This document shows, in pieces, positions 43,795 to 54,943 of a stretch of 64,000 bases of DNA. The DNA comes from Arachnopeziza araneosa. Its lineage: Eukaryota; Ascomycota; Leotiomycetes; Helotiales; Arachnopezizaceae. The position numbers were made by a program, and so were the translations under genes. The notes beneath the pieces were generated by a model. That model had not been told where the DNA came from. It saw only the letters and a list, made by a program, of their open reading frames with translations, and made no database searches. The stretch spans positions 62,001-126,000 of the forward strand of contig QYAI01000075.1 of NCBI GenBank assembly GCA_003988855.1, read 5' to 3'. The stretch's first letter is position 1; the number at the start of each line of letters is the position of its first letter.

Positions 43795-44390
43795 ATAATA
43801 GTGTCGCTCACCAAGCATTTTGTCAACAAGGCGTCGCCCATACAAATGTCGCCCATACAAAAAAGTTAAAGTTTAGCCATACAGCTTTCTTTAATCAGCC
43901 ACAAATTACAACAAGTTAAAAATATGTAGATTTAATTTTTACATGACGTAGATTATAACTATTTAATGCATCTTAAGAAAAGAAAGTGTTGCCCACCAAG
44001 TATTTTGCGAATAAGGTGTCGCCCATACAAAGTGCGCCCACCAAAAGTCGTCCACCAAAAGTGGTCGCCCACCAAAAGTGTTGCCCATACAAAAATCGAA
44101 ATGTAGCTACACAGCTTTCTTTAATCGAGCGCTAATTATAAGAGGCTGTAAATTTGTAAAATGAAGTGTCATGTATCATAGACTAGAAATATTAATCGCA
44201 TCTTGTAATAGATAAGCGTCGCTCACTGAGCATTTTACTAACATTGTGTCGCCCACCAAAAGGTGCCGCCCATACAAAAAATGTCGGTGCGCAAAGCGTC
44301 GCCCATACAAAAAAACGTCGGTGCGCCCACCAAGGGTGTCGCTCTTACAAAAGTGCGTTCAACCAAAGTGTCACCCCCATTGGTGATCTC
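43795..44390. repeat. GTCGCCCA(C/T)... short-motif array within ~200-bp imperfect higher-order repeats
   Basis: At least 14 copies of a core like GTGTCGCCCACCAAAA or GTGTCGCCCATACAAAA (for example 43831, 43849, 43986, 44016, 44031, 44061, 44078, 44246, 44263, 44297, 44336). They sit in two full and one partial larger unit, each opening GTCGCTCACC/GTTGCCCACC and sharing ACAGCTTTCTTTAATC. No open frame spans it. The core resembles the inner end of the transposon arm at 9191-9205 (CGCCCCACCAAAA), so it may be the repetitive end of a DNA transposon that has lost its transposase. Confidence 0.75.
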
Positions 44391-44476
44391 ATCATCATCC
44401 AACGCCCCTCTAAGCAGACTGAGAACCGGAATACTCTCAGATACAGGTCTATAATCGCCGCTTTACATTTGTCTCT

Positions 44477-46087
44477 ATGACTCTCGTCGAAGCGCTGGAA
44501 GTCCCAGCCAAAGAAAGACAGCTTGGTTCGATCAGCAATGACACATTCCTACGAAAAGCAGAGACTCTGAAACCAACACTATTTGAAAGAATAGAACGTC
44601 CAATATCAGTCATCAAATTTGAACCTGACACCAAACTTTTCTTCAAAAGTAAAGCGGTTCCAGTTCACACCATTAAAGAGCTAGCAAGTCTCTCCTATGG
44701 CAAAGGCGATCAGTTGGTTCTGGACTTTGGCTCTCACAGTGTCGGGTATCTATCTTTTCACCTTGCCCTAGATGGTCAACATGCGGATGCTCCTACACGG
44801 CTACATCTTACATTTGGCGAAGTTCCGTACGATGTGACAGAGGATCTACATCCAAGTAATTCCTCCATCAGCATGAGCTGGCTACCCGATGAGACCATCA
44901 ATGTGGATGATGTGCCTGTGGATGTTGATATTTCACGAAGATATTCTTTTCGCTATGTCAGAATCCAGATCATTGATACGTCTCCTCGATACAAAATCAG
45001 GTTTCAAAATGTCAGGATTCGAGCCGTGAGTGCAATCTCTCCAGATGTTGTTAGAGCTGTGGAACCGTTAAACTCCGAAGATAAGGAGCTTCTTTCTTTG
45101 GACAGAGTCAGCCAGGTCACTCTCAGGGATTGCATGCAAACTGTGTTTGAAGATGGACCGCGAAGAGACAGAAGGTTATGGCTGGGAGACTTACGACTTC
45201 AAGCATTGACCAATTATTGTACTTTCAAAGATTTCGAACTCGTTAAGCGATGCCTCTATTTGTTTGCAGCATTTCCAAGAGAGGATTCAAGTCTCCCAGC
45301 ATGCATCTTCGAGAAGCCAAGCGTTTCGCCAAGCTCCGATTACATTGTGGATTATGAGGCTCTTTTTGGATCAATGGTTTACGATTACGTGCTGGCATCG
45401 AGAGATTTTGAACTCGGGGAAGAGCTGTGGCTGACAGTGCTGGGAAGCATGAAAACCCCTCTGAAGCATCTAGACAAAAATTCAAAGTTCAGCTCTGATG
45501 CATCTTCAGCTTGGAAATTTCTAGACTGGGCCAACCTGGATACGAATGCAGGCATGCACGGAGTGGTTCTGTATTCATGTAAACAGATCAACAAGCTTGC
45601 AGTTCTCCTCTCTAAGCCGGAGCCTTTCTCCGACACCGTGGTTCAAATGACTGCAGCTGCCGATTCATTCTTTTGCACATCTTCAGGTGTCTTCAAGAGT
45701 GGTCCTGAAAAACAAGTGTCGTGGATAAGTCAGGCATGGCTAGCTCTAGCTGGAGTAAAGGATTCCGCAACGTCTCGGCGAGCAATCCTAATTTCAATGG
45801 CTGATCCGAGTGCTGTCAAGCCACTTACTCCGTATGCATTCCACCATGTTGCATTAGCATTGGCGAGGTGCGGTGGAGAAAGAGAAAGTTTGAAGCTTTT
45901 GCGAGAGTATTGGGGCGGAATGGTAGATGCTGGAGCAGATACATTCTGGGAATGCTTCGATGCCGATGATTCAAGAAGAAGTCCTTATGGAGATTGCCAC
46001 AACAACAGCTATTGCCATGCTTGGAGCTGCACACCCAGCTATTTATTGCGGGTAGTTTTAAAAGACTACCTCACAAAGCATGAGTAG
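44477..46087 (+). CDS. GH78-like alpha-L-rhamnosidase / six-hairpin glycosidase
   Basis: 536 aa in one exon, no signal peptide. A beta-sandwich part (LVLDFGSHSVGYLSFHLALD; RYSFRYVRIQIID) precedes the alpha/alpha-barrel. The barrel shows the family acid motif DGPRRDRRLWLGDLRLQA (about 225-242) and the C-terminal WECFDADDSRRSPYGDCHNN, HAWSCTP block (about 490-515). Such proteins remove terminal rhamnose or related sugars from glycosides; many fungal intracellular members are uncharacterised. The start lies only about 90 bp after the GTCGCCCA repeat block. Related proteins, as I recall them, have a longer N-terminus, so the repeat insertion may have trimmed the gene. Confidence 0.82.
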   Translation: MTLVEALEVPAKERQLGSISNDTFLRKAETLKPTLFERIERPISVIKFEPDTKLFFKSKAVPVHTIKELASLSYGKGDQLVLDFGSHSVGYLSFHLALDGQHADAPTRLHLTFGEVPYDVTEDLHPSNSSISMSWLPDETINVDDVPVDVDISRRYSFRYVRIQIIDTSPRYKIRFQNVRIRAVSAISPDVVRAVEPLNSEDKELLSLDRVSQVTLRDCMQTVFEDGPRRDRRLWLGDLRLQALTNYCTFKDFELVKRCLYLFAAFPREDSSLPACIFEKPSVSPSSDYIVDYEALFGSMVYDYVLASRDFELGEELWLTVLGSMKTPLKHLDKNSKFSSDASSAWKFLDWANLDTNAGMHGVVLYSCKQINKLAVLLSKPEPFSDTVVQMTAAADSFFCTSSGVFKSGPEKQVSWISQAWLALAGVKDSATSRRAILISMADPSAVKPLTPYAFHHVALALARCGGERESLKLLREYWGGMVDAGADTFWECFDADDSRRSPYGDCHNNSYCHAWSCTPSYLLRVVLKDYLTKHE

Positions 46088-46622
46088 TTTGAAATTTTGT
46101 CATCCAAGGTCAGACCTCAACAGGGGCTCGAGCCGTGGCGGTGGTTTGCCATGGAAACAACCACCTACATTGAACAAAGCTGTTTAAAAAGAATTATTGT
46201 TATTACAAACTCAGAGGAGCCGATGTAAGGGTTGAGTGGCGAGCTCCCTTCCCAGTCTGCTGATTACTAACTATCAGCTTACCGCTGAGGGGCAGTTTTA
46301 CGAGGTCCCCATTGTCTCAATTAGGAAATTTTTGACATTTCGTACAAGAGGGGATACTAAAGATCAGTTAACAAATTTATTTATGGAAACCGCCTCATTC
46401 AAATTAACTCGATCCTTGAAATAGAGACCTCTCTATTTCATATTTAATGATCGCGAGCATCAGGGAAACTATTCACATTTTCATTCTGTCATCTTCAATT
46501 GCAAAGATCTTCGTACATCCGCTCTCTTGGTTCGCCATACTCGATTAGAATTGTTTCAATCACAACACTCATCTTCTCAAGTATCTCATTTCACCGTCAA
46601 AAATCCGCGTACAGCCACCACT
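46088..46622. other. Intergenic, no supported gene
   Basis: AT-rich spacer and promoter of the tautomerase gene. Nothing else seen. Confidence 0.45.
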
Positions 46623-47151
46623 ATGCCTCTCCTCCAATTCTTTGTCTCTCCAAACCAATTAGCCCAAGATGAAAAGCTTGAGCTAGTCTCTGTCATAACG
46701 AAATTCTATGGCCAATTCATGCCTGAATTCTTCGTCAACATCATATTCAACGAAGTACATCCATCTCCCTTCATCAGTTCTTTCTCTTACACATCATAGA
46801 TCCCACACAACAACTTTTTCATGGGAGGCAAACCCACCGATGGTAAATTTGTCCGCTTCACGGCTGATCATATCGCTGTGAATTGGAATAAGAATGCGGT
46901 TGCAGAGAAGGAATATCTGGATTGGTTGGGGGGAGTATTCAAAGACAGGTTTGAACAGAAGGGTTGGACGTGAGTTTTTCGATTCTGCTTTCACTTTGAT
47001 TAGGCGATGACTGATTGAAAACAGTTGGGAGTTCCATGTTACTGAAAGTGATAAAGACCTCTGGCGTATTCAAAGTATCGTTCCTCCATTGGTTGACACC
47101 AAGGAGATGGAAATCTGGCGCAAGGCCGGAAAGGGAGTTCCTTGGCAGTGA
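46623..47151 (+). CDS. Tautomerase-superfamily protein, cis-CaaD-like
   Basis: 142 aa; exons 46623-46754, 46800-46969, 47025-47151. Pro follows the initiator Met (MPLLQFFVSPNQL), the catalytic N-terminal proline of the tautomerase superfamily. FVRFTADHIAVNW, KEYLDWLGGVFKDRFEQKGW, HVTESDKDLWRIQSI and IVPPLVDTKEME match the fungal cis-3-chloroacrylic-acid-dehalogenase-like branch. Known members dehalogenate or hydrate acrylates or isomerise 2-hydroxymuconate-type acids. The native role in fungi is mostly unknown; a link to the nearby aromatic pathway is possible but the gene lies 6 kb away from it. Confidence 0.9.
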
Positions 47152-47326
47152 GTGGAGTTATAAGTAGTATTAAGACTTTGGGGTGGGTTTATGATGGGCA
47201 ACGGCCGATCAGGCGGTTTGGATTAAAGAGGATTGATAAATATATGTTGGTGATCGATGTATAGACAATATGACACTCTTTACTGTCTACTAACAACTCT
47301 ACACTTCCTCTCTCATCCCTCAACCA

Positions 47327-47749
47327 TCACATAACCCCACAACCCCCCGCATCCTTCTTACTCCCCCATCTATCCTTCTCCCCATCACTCTGATCATCAC
47401 CCCTCTTATAGCCCAACGGGGGCAAATCAACATCCTGCGGCTCAACCCCCTTCGTCCTATCATACACACCATAATTCTTTTTATTCTTCTCACCCTTCCT
47501 CCTAACCAACCCTTTCGGTTTCCTCTTCTTCTCCTTCTTTTGCGCTCCCTGGTTGGTCCCCTGACTCTGATTGGGATTCGCTGTTCGTGGCCCTGGATGC
47601 CCTGCGCTGCCGCTCTGGTACGATCGCCTGCCGTTGTTGCCTCCTGATCCCAAGCCGTTGGCTGTTTGCATACTTTGGTGGCTGGCGCCGGGGTAGGTTC
47701 GTTGTCGGTCTGGGTGCCTTTGTTGTTGTTGGGATTGCTGTAGGCTCAT
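47327..47749 (-). CDS. Unknown basic, Gln-rich protein ending in a CaaX-like motif
   Basis: About 140 aa from the ATG at 47749, possibly longer through an upstream exon, because the frame stays open and protein-like upstream (IPTFTSLLNPTKQ) without an ATG. The N-terminus is Gln/Gly/Asn-rich. A lysine-arginine patch (KKEKKRKPKGLVRRKGEKNK) and a conserved-looking tail (GVYDRTKGVEPQDVDLPPLG) follow. The last four residues are CGVM, which fits a farnesylation (CaaX) signal. I do not recognise the family. Confidence 0.5.
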   Translation of the reverse strand: MSLQQSQQQQRHPDRQRTYPGASHQSMQTANGLGSGGNNGRRSYQSGSAGHPGPRTANPNQSQGTNQGAQKKEKKRKPKGLVRRKGEKNKKNYGVYDRTKGVEPQDVDLPPLGYKRGDDQSDGEKDRWGSKKDAGGCGVM

Positions 47750-47961
47750 TTGCTTGGTTGGGTTTAGCAGGGAGGTGAACGTCGGGATCTGGGCTTGATG
47801 GGAGGAGTTGCATTTTGAGAGGAAGGCGTTTCGTGAAATGAGGATATGGAATGGGGAGAATAATAGACTGTGATTGTTATTGAAGGTTGCGCGAGGGAGT
47901 ATGAATCAAATCTGGCATTCTAAATTTCTATCTTCTCAATATGATACATGTGTACAAAGAG

Positions 47962-48588
47962 TCAAGGCCCTCTGTTCTCATCTACGGTCACACTCTCCTT
48001 AACCTCAACCTGAACAGCGTTCATTCCCATCGCCCTCATAATCCACGGTAACTTGACAAACTTCTCCTTCTCCTGTTTCTTCCTCTTCTTCTCTATCTCC
48101 TTCTTCCTCTCCTTCTCCTCGTTTTCTTCCTGCGCTTTCTTTTTTTTCTTTTCCTCTTCTTCCGCTTTCAGATCAGGCGGTTTCGGATACCCCTCCCATT
48201 TCTTGTCGATTTTCTCAAGGCCTTCATCAAGCCAGGCTCGATGATTCAGGGGATTCCAGTCTCCTTTGTTCCGCTGCCAACCTCGCACTTGTAATTTCGA
48301 TAGGTGGACTTCTCGACATCGCCATGCTGCAGGACGTCCTGAAGAGTCGCTCCACCAGCATTTTTCGGGCGGTTTTCCGGGTTTCTTCCATTCTGAGAGA
48401 AGAGGGTTGTCTTTTTTTGGGGATTCGGAACGGGAGGCGTCGGAAGAGGATCTTCCAGAGCTTGTTTCTGTGAGAGATGCAGTAGGCGGAGGTGATGGAG
48501 AAACTGGTTGTCGGGGTCCGACTGGTGCTGTTTGGGGACGTTGAGATGTAGGATTACCTCCTGGAAACCAGTTGGGGTTGTTTGCCAT
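47962..48588 (-). CDS. Unknown protein with Lys/Glu-rich coiled coil
   Basis: 208 aa, single exon. The N-terminus is Pro/Ser-rich and disordered. A central block rich in Trp and Cys (KCWWSDSSGRPAAWRCREVH; GWQRNKGDWNPLNHRAWLDE) looks like a small conserved domain. About 60 residues of almost pure Glu/Lys follow (residues 145-185), then KLPWIMRAMGMNAVQ. No signal peptide or membrane segment. The family is not recognised. Same strand as the following basic protein. Confidence 0.6.
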   Translation of the reverse strand: MANNPNWFPGGNPTSQRPQTAPVGPRQPVSPSPPPTASLTETSSGRSSSDASRSESPKKDNPLLSEWKKPGKPPEKCWWSDSSGRPAAWRCREVHLSKLQVRGWQRNKGDWNPLNHRAWLDEGLEKIDKKWEGYPKPPDLKAEEEEKKKKKAQEENEEKERKKEIEKKRKKQEKEKFVKLPWIMRAMGMNAVQVEVKESVTVDENRGP

Positions 48589-48788
48589 TGGAAATCAACT
48601 TGCAGCCTTGGTTAGGAAGAGATTTAGCTTTAGTAGGTCCGAGAAAGAGTCTCGCCATGCGAGAGATACGTCCTCTTGCTTTGTGAATCATCTTTCACTG
48701 CGGGATTCAGCGTAGAACAATCACACAAAAACATGTTACTCACCTATAGTTAAGAACTGGAACTACATTTCCCACTTACGTGAACTCG

Positions 48789-50523
48789 TCAGACTGATTC
48801 CCTCTCACAATGATCTCTTCGGTCGCGCATCTGAGAAGTTTCTCGATTCTCGGTCCCGGCAGTATTCTTCGAGAGTAGAGAACTTGTCAACACCTGTAAC
48901 TGATTGTTATCTTTAACAGACTTGTCGTCTTCCTTCACCTCAATCACTGCTAAGCCCGAGGCAAGCCGATACTCAGAGCCTTTTTTCATTCCACCTACCA
49001 AAGTCAGATATTTCCATCAAATATTCTCTTAACTTACAGATCTCAAGATATAAATATTCTACCACACTAGGTATCCATACTGTAATGGCAACAACTTGAC
49101 CAAATTGCCAAGAAGGTAACACAAATTTCATGTTTGCAATATATGCTGAGAACAAGATTCCTTGAATTGTGAAAGAGATGCCTCGAGACAAGACTCCTAG
49201 GCATCGCTTCATCAATGTCCAAAAATGGGTAGATTTGGTGCATTTCCATGAGATATAACAAGCCAGGAAGCGTGATAAGCCTTGATTTTTGTTTGCCATT
49301 TGACCAGTAGAATAAACGATCCACAGAGTAGAGATAGCCCAGACCACCCGGACAAGGGCCGAAGCAAATTTATATTCCAGAGGAGATGTAGCTGAGAAGT
49401 TATATATTGACGGAGGAGTACAAAATGGGACTCTATTCGGCAATCCTGTCCCAAATCCATAGATGTACTCACAAGCGGGGAAAACTTGGGAAGGGTTTTC
49501 GAAGCCCACAGTCTTGACTGATGCCAAACCTAGCGTAGTCATGGTTATGATGAGGATAGTCGAAAGGATCCAGTCACAAATTGAAAGAATGACCACATAC
49601 CATGACGAACGGCCATGGCTAGCGATTGATTGGAGAGTAAAGGAAATTGGGACTACTCCAACTGTCAATACAATTTAAAGTACCGTAACATCTTGACTTT
49701 GTTTGACTCCATTGCAATAATTGATGCCAGCTATTTGAATAGCAACTGCAAAGTAGCACTGAGCTTTGTGGAATTCAACGACTGCAGTGATGAGAGCATC
49801 TGAATGTCGTTTCACCTTCTTGGCAACTCTAGGGAATCGCGCTGATATGGTTTTTTCGGCCAAAGGAGCCTAATTCACAATGATTGAAATCAGCGTCTGC
49901 ATAACATAAGAAGCAAACATCTAAAGATCATCAGTAATGCTATGATTTCGGTTCAGTAGAACGCCTACCCCAACACCTCCCAAATCGGGATTGACCAACG
50001 GAGCACTTGCACAGATAGCGTTTGTGAGACAGTCTTCAATGACCGATGCATTTTTAATTGCTTTGCCAGTTGCTTGCAGTCCAATCTCATAGGATGTGGT
50101 GTTTGCACATGACAAAGCCCCTGGCGCATTCGTACAGCCGGAAGAGAATTCGCAAAATTCAGCTAGGCAAGTCCGGACAACAGTTGATATCTCGAGTGCT
50201 AAACCAACATCGGCGTAGATACCTTGAGAGTCCAACGAAGTAATATGGGTTGAGTTGAAATTTGTGTTGTCCAGAAGTGCTTGAGAGAATGTCGGGTACA
50301 GGGAACAGGTCTGGAAATCGTCGATCCAAGATGTGTCGGAAGTACAGGAGATGCTGTAATTACCTCTAGCACAGGGAAGCAACTGAAAGGTTCCATCGAT
50401 CCAATTTTGAACGACGCTGGCTGCAGTAGATGAGTTTGTATATGCGTAAATCTCGTCGTAGATTGTTGAGGTCAAGTTTGCCTGTGACCAGCTGACCCCG
50501 AGGAACCCGTATGTAGCTTCCAT
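48789..50523 (-). pseudogene. Multi-pass membrane protein gene with two in-frame stops
   Basis: On the minus strand a secreted or luminal Cys/Asn-rich domain (from MEATYGFLGVSW, 50523-49969) is joined across a 48-nt intron (49921-49968) to a membrane part (MFASYVMQTLISIIV). More membrane segments follow, then a cytoplasmic tail after a last intron (48950-48998). The membrane part stays in one frame from 49920 to 49000 but contains TAG at 49870-49872 and TAA at 49675-49677. Sequence on both sides of each stop is coding-like (IVN-stop-APLAEK; VTVL-stop-IVLTVG), so both look like former Gln codons (CAG, CAA) changed by C-to-T. A start with a proper signal sequence is also missing. Function unknown; the pattern resembles large uncharacterised fungal membrane proteins. 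Confidence 0.65.
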
Positions 50524-52624
50524 TGAGAGCAAGATAAGGAAATCGAGATGGCATTAACAGTAATATTAGTGATTTTTAGGTCACTAAAGAAGTTATAGGA
50601 GAGCTAACTTGTAGAATGCCATACTTTGGGGTAGGAGGGATGCTACCCGACACGTAGAAGATCAAGACGAAGGAAGCTAACTCTTGCGGCTAATGTTTCA
50701 GAACGCCACGAAATTGCCCGTCAGGAAGGTAACATTTTGAGATGATCAACTTCTAAAGAACTGGAAGCGTTTGAATGGTTAGATACAGTTTAAATACATA
50801 TAAATGTGATGAACTTTACATGCTAAATCAGAGAAACCACTTACGGAGGTAGAGTTAAATCACATGATCCACTCCTTGAAGGTGATGGGACCTTCTCTTT
50901 CCAAGAAGAACAAATATAGATTCAACTGAAGTCAAGATTGAACAGTGAATTGATTCAAGAGGCTGTTGATGTCTACTAGTTTCTTGTTTGCAATCAACCC
51001 TGAGTAATATTGGGATGTGTGCATTTTAAAACTTGGCTTTCTACGTAGGTATTGATTATATTATCGTTGATCATGCCATACTTGATCTCATGCAAATACA
51101 ACCTAATCCATCTTCTCCCAATTGAATACTCCAAGTAGTTTTCCTTCCATGACTGTCACTTGGTTTGTTTACACTCATGATTGCCAAAGTCACAGGCTTG
51201 TCACGTCTACTATAAACCATCCCTCATTGCCCTTCATAAGGTGAACATACCCTCTATTTCAAATCTGACAATCAACGGAATCAAGATTCTTAATGAATTG
51301 AAAAATCTCAGCAAGATTCTATCCTGTTCTAGATATTGATGTTACAGTTCACCTATCTATTTGTCCTTCAAAATTCACCTCGGAAAAACCATTTATCTTA
51401 CGTGCCATATATAATTAAATAAACGCGAATTCATCCGTCGAGCCTTTTCTGTGTTATGTTTGAGCCAAGTTCCAAGTGGAATTTCACTCTAACATTGTGC
51501 AGTTAGGGTGTGTAAACGGCATCCTCATACCTCTGATATGGCCATATCAGAGAATGGGGGTCAGGAGGGTATCTCAATTAGCTTCGGCGCCCACCTGAAG
51601 GATCTTAAGTAAGATCATCTCTACCTTCATTTCTCTTATTTTTTGGTATTTTTTGGACTTTTTTTTCGCGTGGGTCGCGTTCCTGTTTATTGTGTGCTTT
51701 AAGCGAGGCAGCACATTTGGATGGGTATCTTTTATTTTTTGACCCTCGTGTTTCTATTATTATCATTTATATTTGACATATTCTTTTTGAGCCAATTGTG
51801 ATAAAATGGAAGATGGAGAGCACCAATATCTTGGAACTTCCGGTTCTTCTAGAATTCGGGCTTTTTGGGGACTTGGCTTCCTTATTTTTTCTTGCAAATA
51901 TACGCGTCTTGAACTCTTTGAACACAGATATACCTGTATAGTAGAAATCTCAATACTTTGTTAGTTCTGTATGGTTTCTTGGTGAGCACAATCTCAGATA
52001 CTCCCTGGCTACGTGGTGAATCTATACGGGCGAGGTAAGCTTGATTCTGTTCGCTCGCTTGTGCAAGCGAGCCCCTTTTTCTAAATTTTCAAAACAAACA
52101 CACCGATGGTCTGAATTAAAATGATTTCAGTGATGCGCATCACGAAATATCTCTTCTCTTCAAAACCAAAAGTATTTATCGCCATGCGCAGCTTCATTTC
52201 CTTATCAAACCCGCAAGAAAAGTGTCGCAAATGCTGGAATTTCCAATCTCTGCTCTGAATGACGAGATTGTGTTCTTTTTTCCAGTTTCCATGTTCTTCT
52301 GCGCCATTCAAAGATGCCACGTCAGCACTAAGCAACTTAGAGAAGTTGGAACCGAATTTTTGGTGATCTGGTCAATTGATTGCATGAATTCCCTCCGACG
52401 TGGCCAGTCAGAGAGCTTCTTGAGGCGCACATGTCAACAGATTTTTCATAGAGCCACGCTTGTTGATCAGCTAGAGGAGATCTGTCGCCTATAAAAACCA
52501 GTATTTCCCTCTTACTTTTCTTTCTTTCTTTGTTTCATAGATTGCTTTGCAAACCGCATTTAATTTAATCCATTCAGCCTCACCTACCAACCCACCCTTG
52601 TCCATACAGCACTACATCTAGATC
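50524..52624. other. 2.1-kb gene-free AT-rich region
   Basis: No convincing gene, repeat or RNA. The right end is the promoter of the O-methyltransferase gene, with a pyrimidine-rich leader near 52500-52620. Confidence 0.45.
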
Positions 52625-53466
52625 ATGTCTCATCCATCCAAAATCTCTCATCCACCCGAGATCGTCGCTCTGCTGGAGAAATATCCCACTCTTCGCAAAC
52701 CTATCGAAACGGGTATTGAAGTAAGCTGGTTTCCTCTCCTTTCTCATATCATCATCTCACAGTACCATAGTCCCATGACGGTCGCGAGCAAGCCCTCCTC
52801 AACCACATCACCTCCCTCCCCAATCTTCGCGGCAACCCCTCTGCCATCCTTGCTGCCATCGATGATTTCTCCCAGAATGAAGCCTTTATGATTAGTATTG
52901 GCCCACACAAAGCGGGTGTTCTCTCCTCTCTTCTCCTCGAGAATCAGCCGCAGACTGTGGTTGAATTAGGCAGCTACATGGGATACAGCGCCATTGTCTT
53001 TGCAGTAACTCTTCTCTCTTCTCGGACTGAAAATGCAAAATCCACCTCCAAGTTTCACATCTACAGTCTCGAATTCTCCCCCGAGTTCGCCGCCATATCA
53101 CGACAACTCATCGCTCTGGCGGAGCTCAGCGAATACATTACTGTGATTGTTGGTCCAGCAGCTGATTCCCTCAAATCACTCAAGACAAGCAAGGGAGTGG
53201 ACAATATTGATTTCCTATTCATTGATCATGTGAAGGAGTTATACGTCCCTGATTTCAAGGTGGCAGAGGAATTGGGGCTACTGAAACGAGGAGCAGTGGT
53301 GGTGGCGGATAATGTTGTGAGGCCGGGAGCGCCGGATTACAGAGCTCTCGTAAGAGGGCATGAAGGGCTGAGGAGTGAAGCAGTCAGGGGTTTGATTGTC
53401 CCTGGGAATGGGGAAGATGAATTGGAGGTTAGTTATGTGTTGAAAGACTTGGGTAGAGATGAATGA
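52625..53466 (+). CDS. Catechol O-methyltransferase-like enzyme
   Basis: SAM- and metal-dependent methyltransferase of about 263 aa; exons 52625-52720 and 52771-53466. Splicing gives ETGIESHDGREQALLNHI, the usual N-terminal helix. SAM motif I VVELGSYMGYSAIVF lies near residue 97, YSLEFSPEFAAISRQ holds the acidic ribose-binding residue, and the metal and catechol site is IDHVKELY and VVADNVVRPGAPDY (Asp, Asp, Asn). This is the COMT fold of animal and fungal catechol methyltransferases. It may detoxify catechols; it is not inside the main catabolic block but is chemically related to it. Confidence 0.9.
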
Positions 53467-54943
53467 AGAAGGAAGGAGAGAATCATTAAGAGGAGTGAGC
53501 CTAGAAGTACAAGCTCATCAGATTTCATCTCTAGCAAACGTCAACCGAACAGAATATATCATTTGATTTTCTAAGAATTGGACACCTTTTACTATTACGA
53601 TGCTCTTTCAGAAAGACGTTCGAAGTATTTGATGGCGCAGAACTTATTTCTCAATGATTTCATCCAGCCAGGTATTTGCAGAGTGAATTCTTGCTGTCAA
53701 ACAAAAGATAGAAGGGAGTTATAGACTATGCTTTGCTAGAAATTGAATAACCTTCCGACATGTCTACGACGCCCAAGATATCCACAATGTTCAATCTATT
53801 TTACATATTGAGTATCTTGAATCATGAGCATCTTGTGTATACTATTCAACCATACTGGAGTAACACCAATTTCCAAGCTTTCCTGCGAATGTAGGGCAAA
53901 TGAGTCTCCTTAGCTAATCTGACCTCTTTCTTCAAGCGTGACCGCGTGGCTGCAAAGTCTACCAATCACATGATCATGAAGAATCGTCGTGTTTAGCATC
54001 GTACATGTACACGTAGACCAGGTATTGGTCCTCAGCTTTCGGCGATGGAAATGCGCATTCCCGTTACGCATCGTGGTACCACCCCGATACCATTGAAAGG
54101 GGTCGACGATCTCATTTCAGGTACCATCGTAGGATCTTTAAACTTAGGATCTAAAAAGCTGTCAATCATGCGTTTCATGAATCATGATTTAAAAGGAGCT
54201 GTGCATCGTTCATTCACCGAATCATCATTTATTCATGAGTGAGCTAGATTAAGAGCAGCCGATCCATTTTGAGCTTCCAATACTACCGTTCTAAGAGTCT
54301 GAATGGACCCGATGGTGGGATAACCGCAGCCCTTAGCTTTCAGACCCAAAGAGAAATGTGACTTGACCCAAAGAATTTAGTAAGTAAGCCACAAAAGTCT
54401 AATCACCACTAGTACCTCATATGTCTTACTACAACATGAAATCTGCAAAAAAGGCAACCCAACTGATTACCATTGATGCACTAGTCCAAAAAATGAATCA
54501 TTGTATGTACATGTACATATACCCACAGATGGGCCCTTATCACCGCCTTGAGTATTCCACCGCATATCCATGTCGATACCAATCCCAAGAGGCCTTCGAT
54601 GGCGTTCTAGCTCAAGTTGTGTGCATTTGCGCATTTGCTTTCATTGAGCGTAGACAGAGTAGCAATGATTGTTAATCTGGGTGGCTTGATGCATGGGATC
54701 GAGCGAGTGAAAGAGCGGTAGGTATCTAAGACAGCTTACCAAATTAGAGACATTCTTCACCAATGATGAGCATATGCTTTCTTTTTCTTATCTTCCCCTC
54801 GATTCTATACTTGAAATGGTCACGGTCTCAACTTAGGCCTTGATGTAAACTGAATGGCAATAATCAGAAGATGGGATCTTGAGAAACGGTTCTCTCTTCA
54901 GATCTTAGATTTTGAGTGGTTGAGATACTTATTGGCCTGATCC
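53467..54943. other. Gene-free region
   Basis: No supported gene. Sequence is AT-rich with only short chance frames. Confidence 0.4.

Noticed and set aside
44031..44360. CRISPR-like array
   Set aside because: Short motifs are spaced irregularly with no constant repeat-spacer structure; the host is a fungus and the motifs look like transposon-end repeats.
48950..49010. Apparent frameshift in an A-run near the end of the membrane-protein gene
   Set aside because: A normal 49-nt intron (48950-48998, GTAGGT..TTAG) joins the two frames in phase, so no frameshift is needed. The two in-frame stops further upstream remain unexplained by introns.
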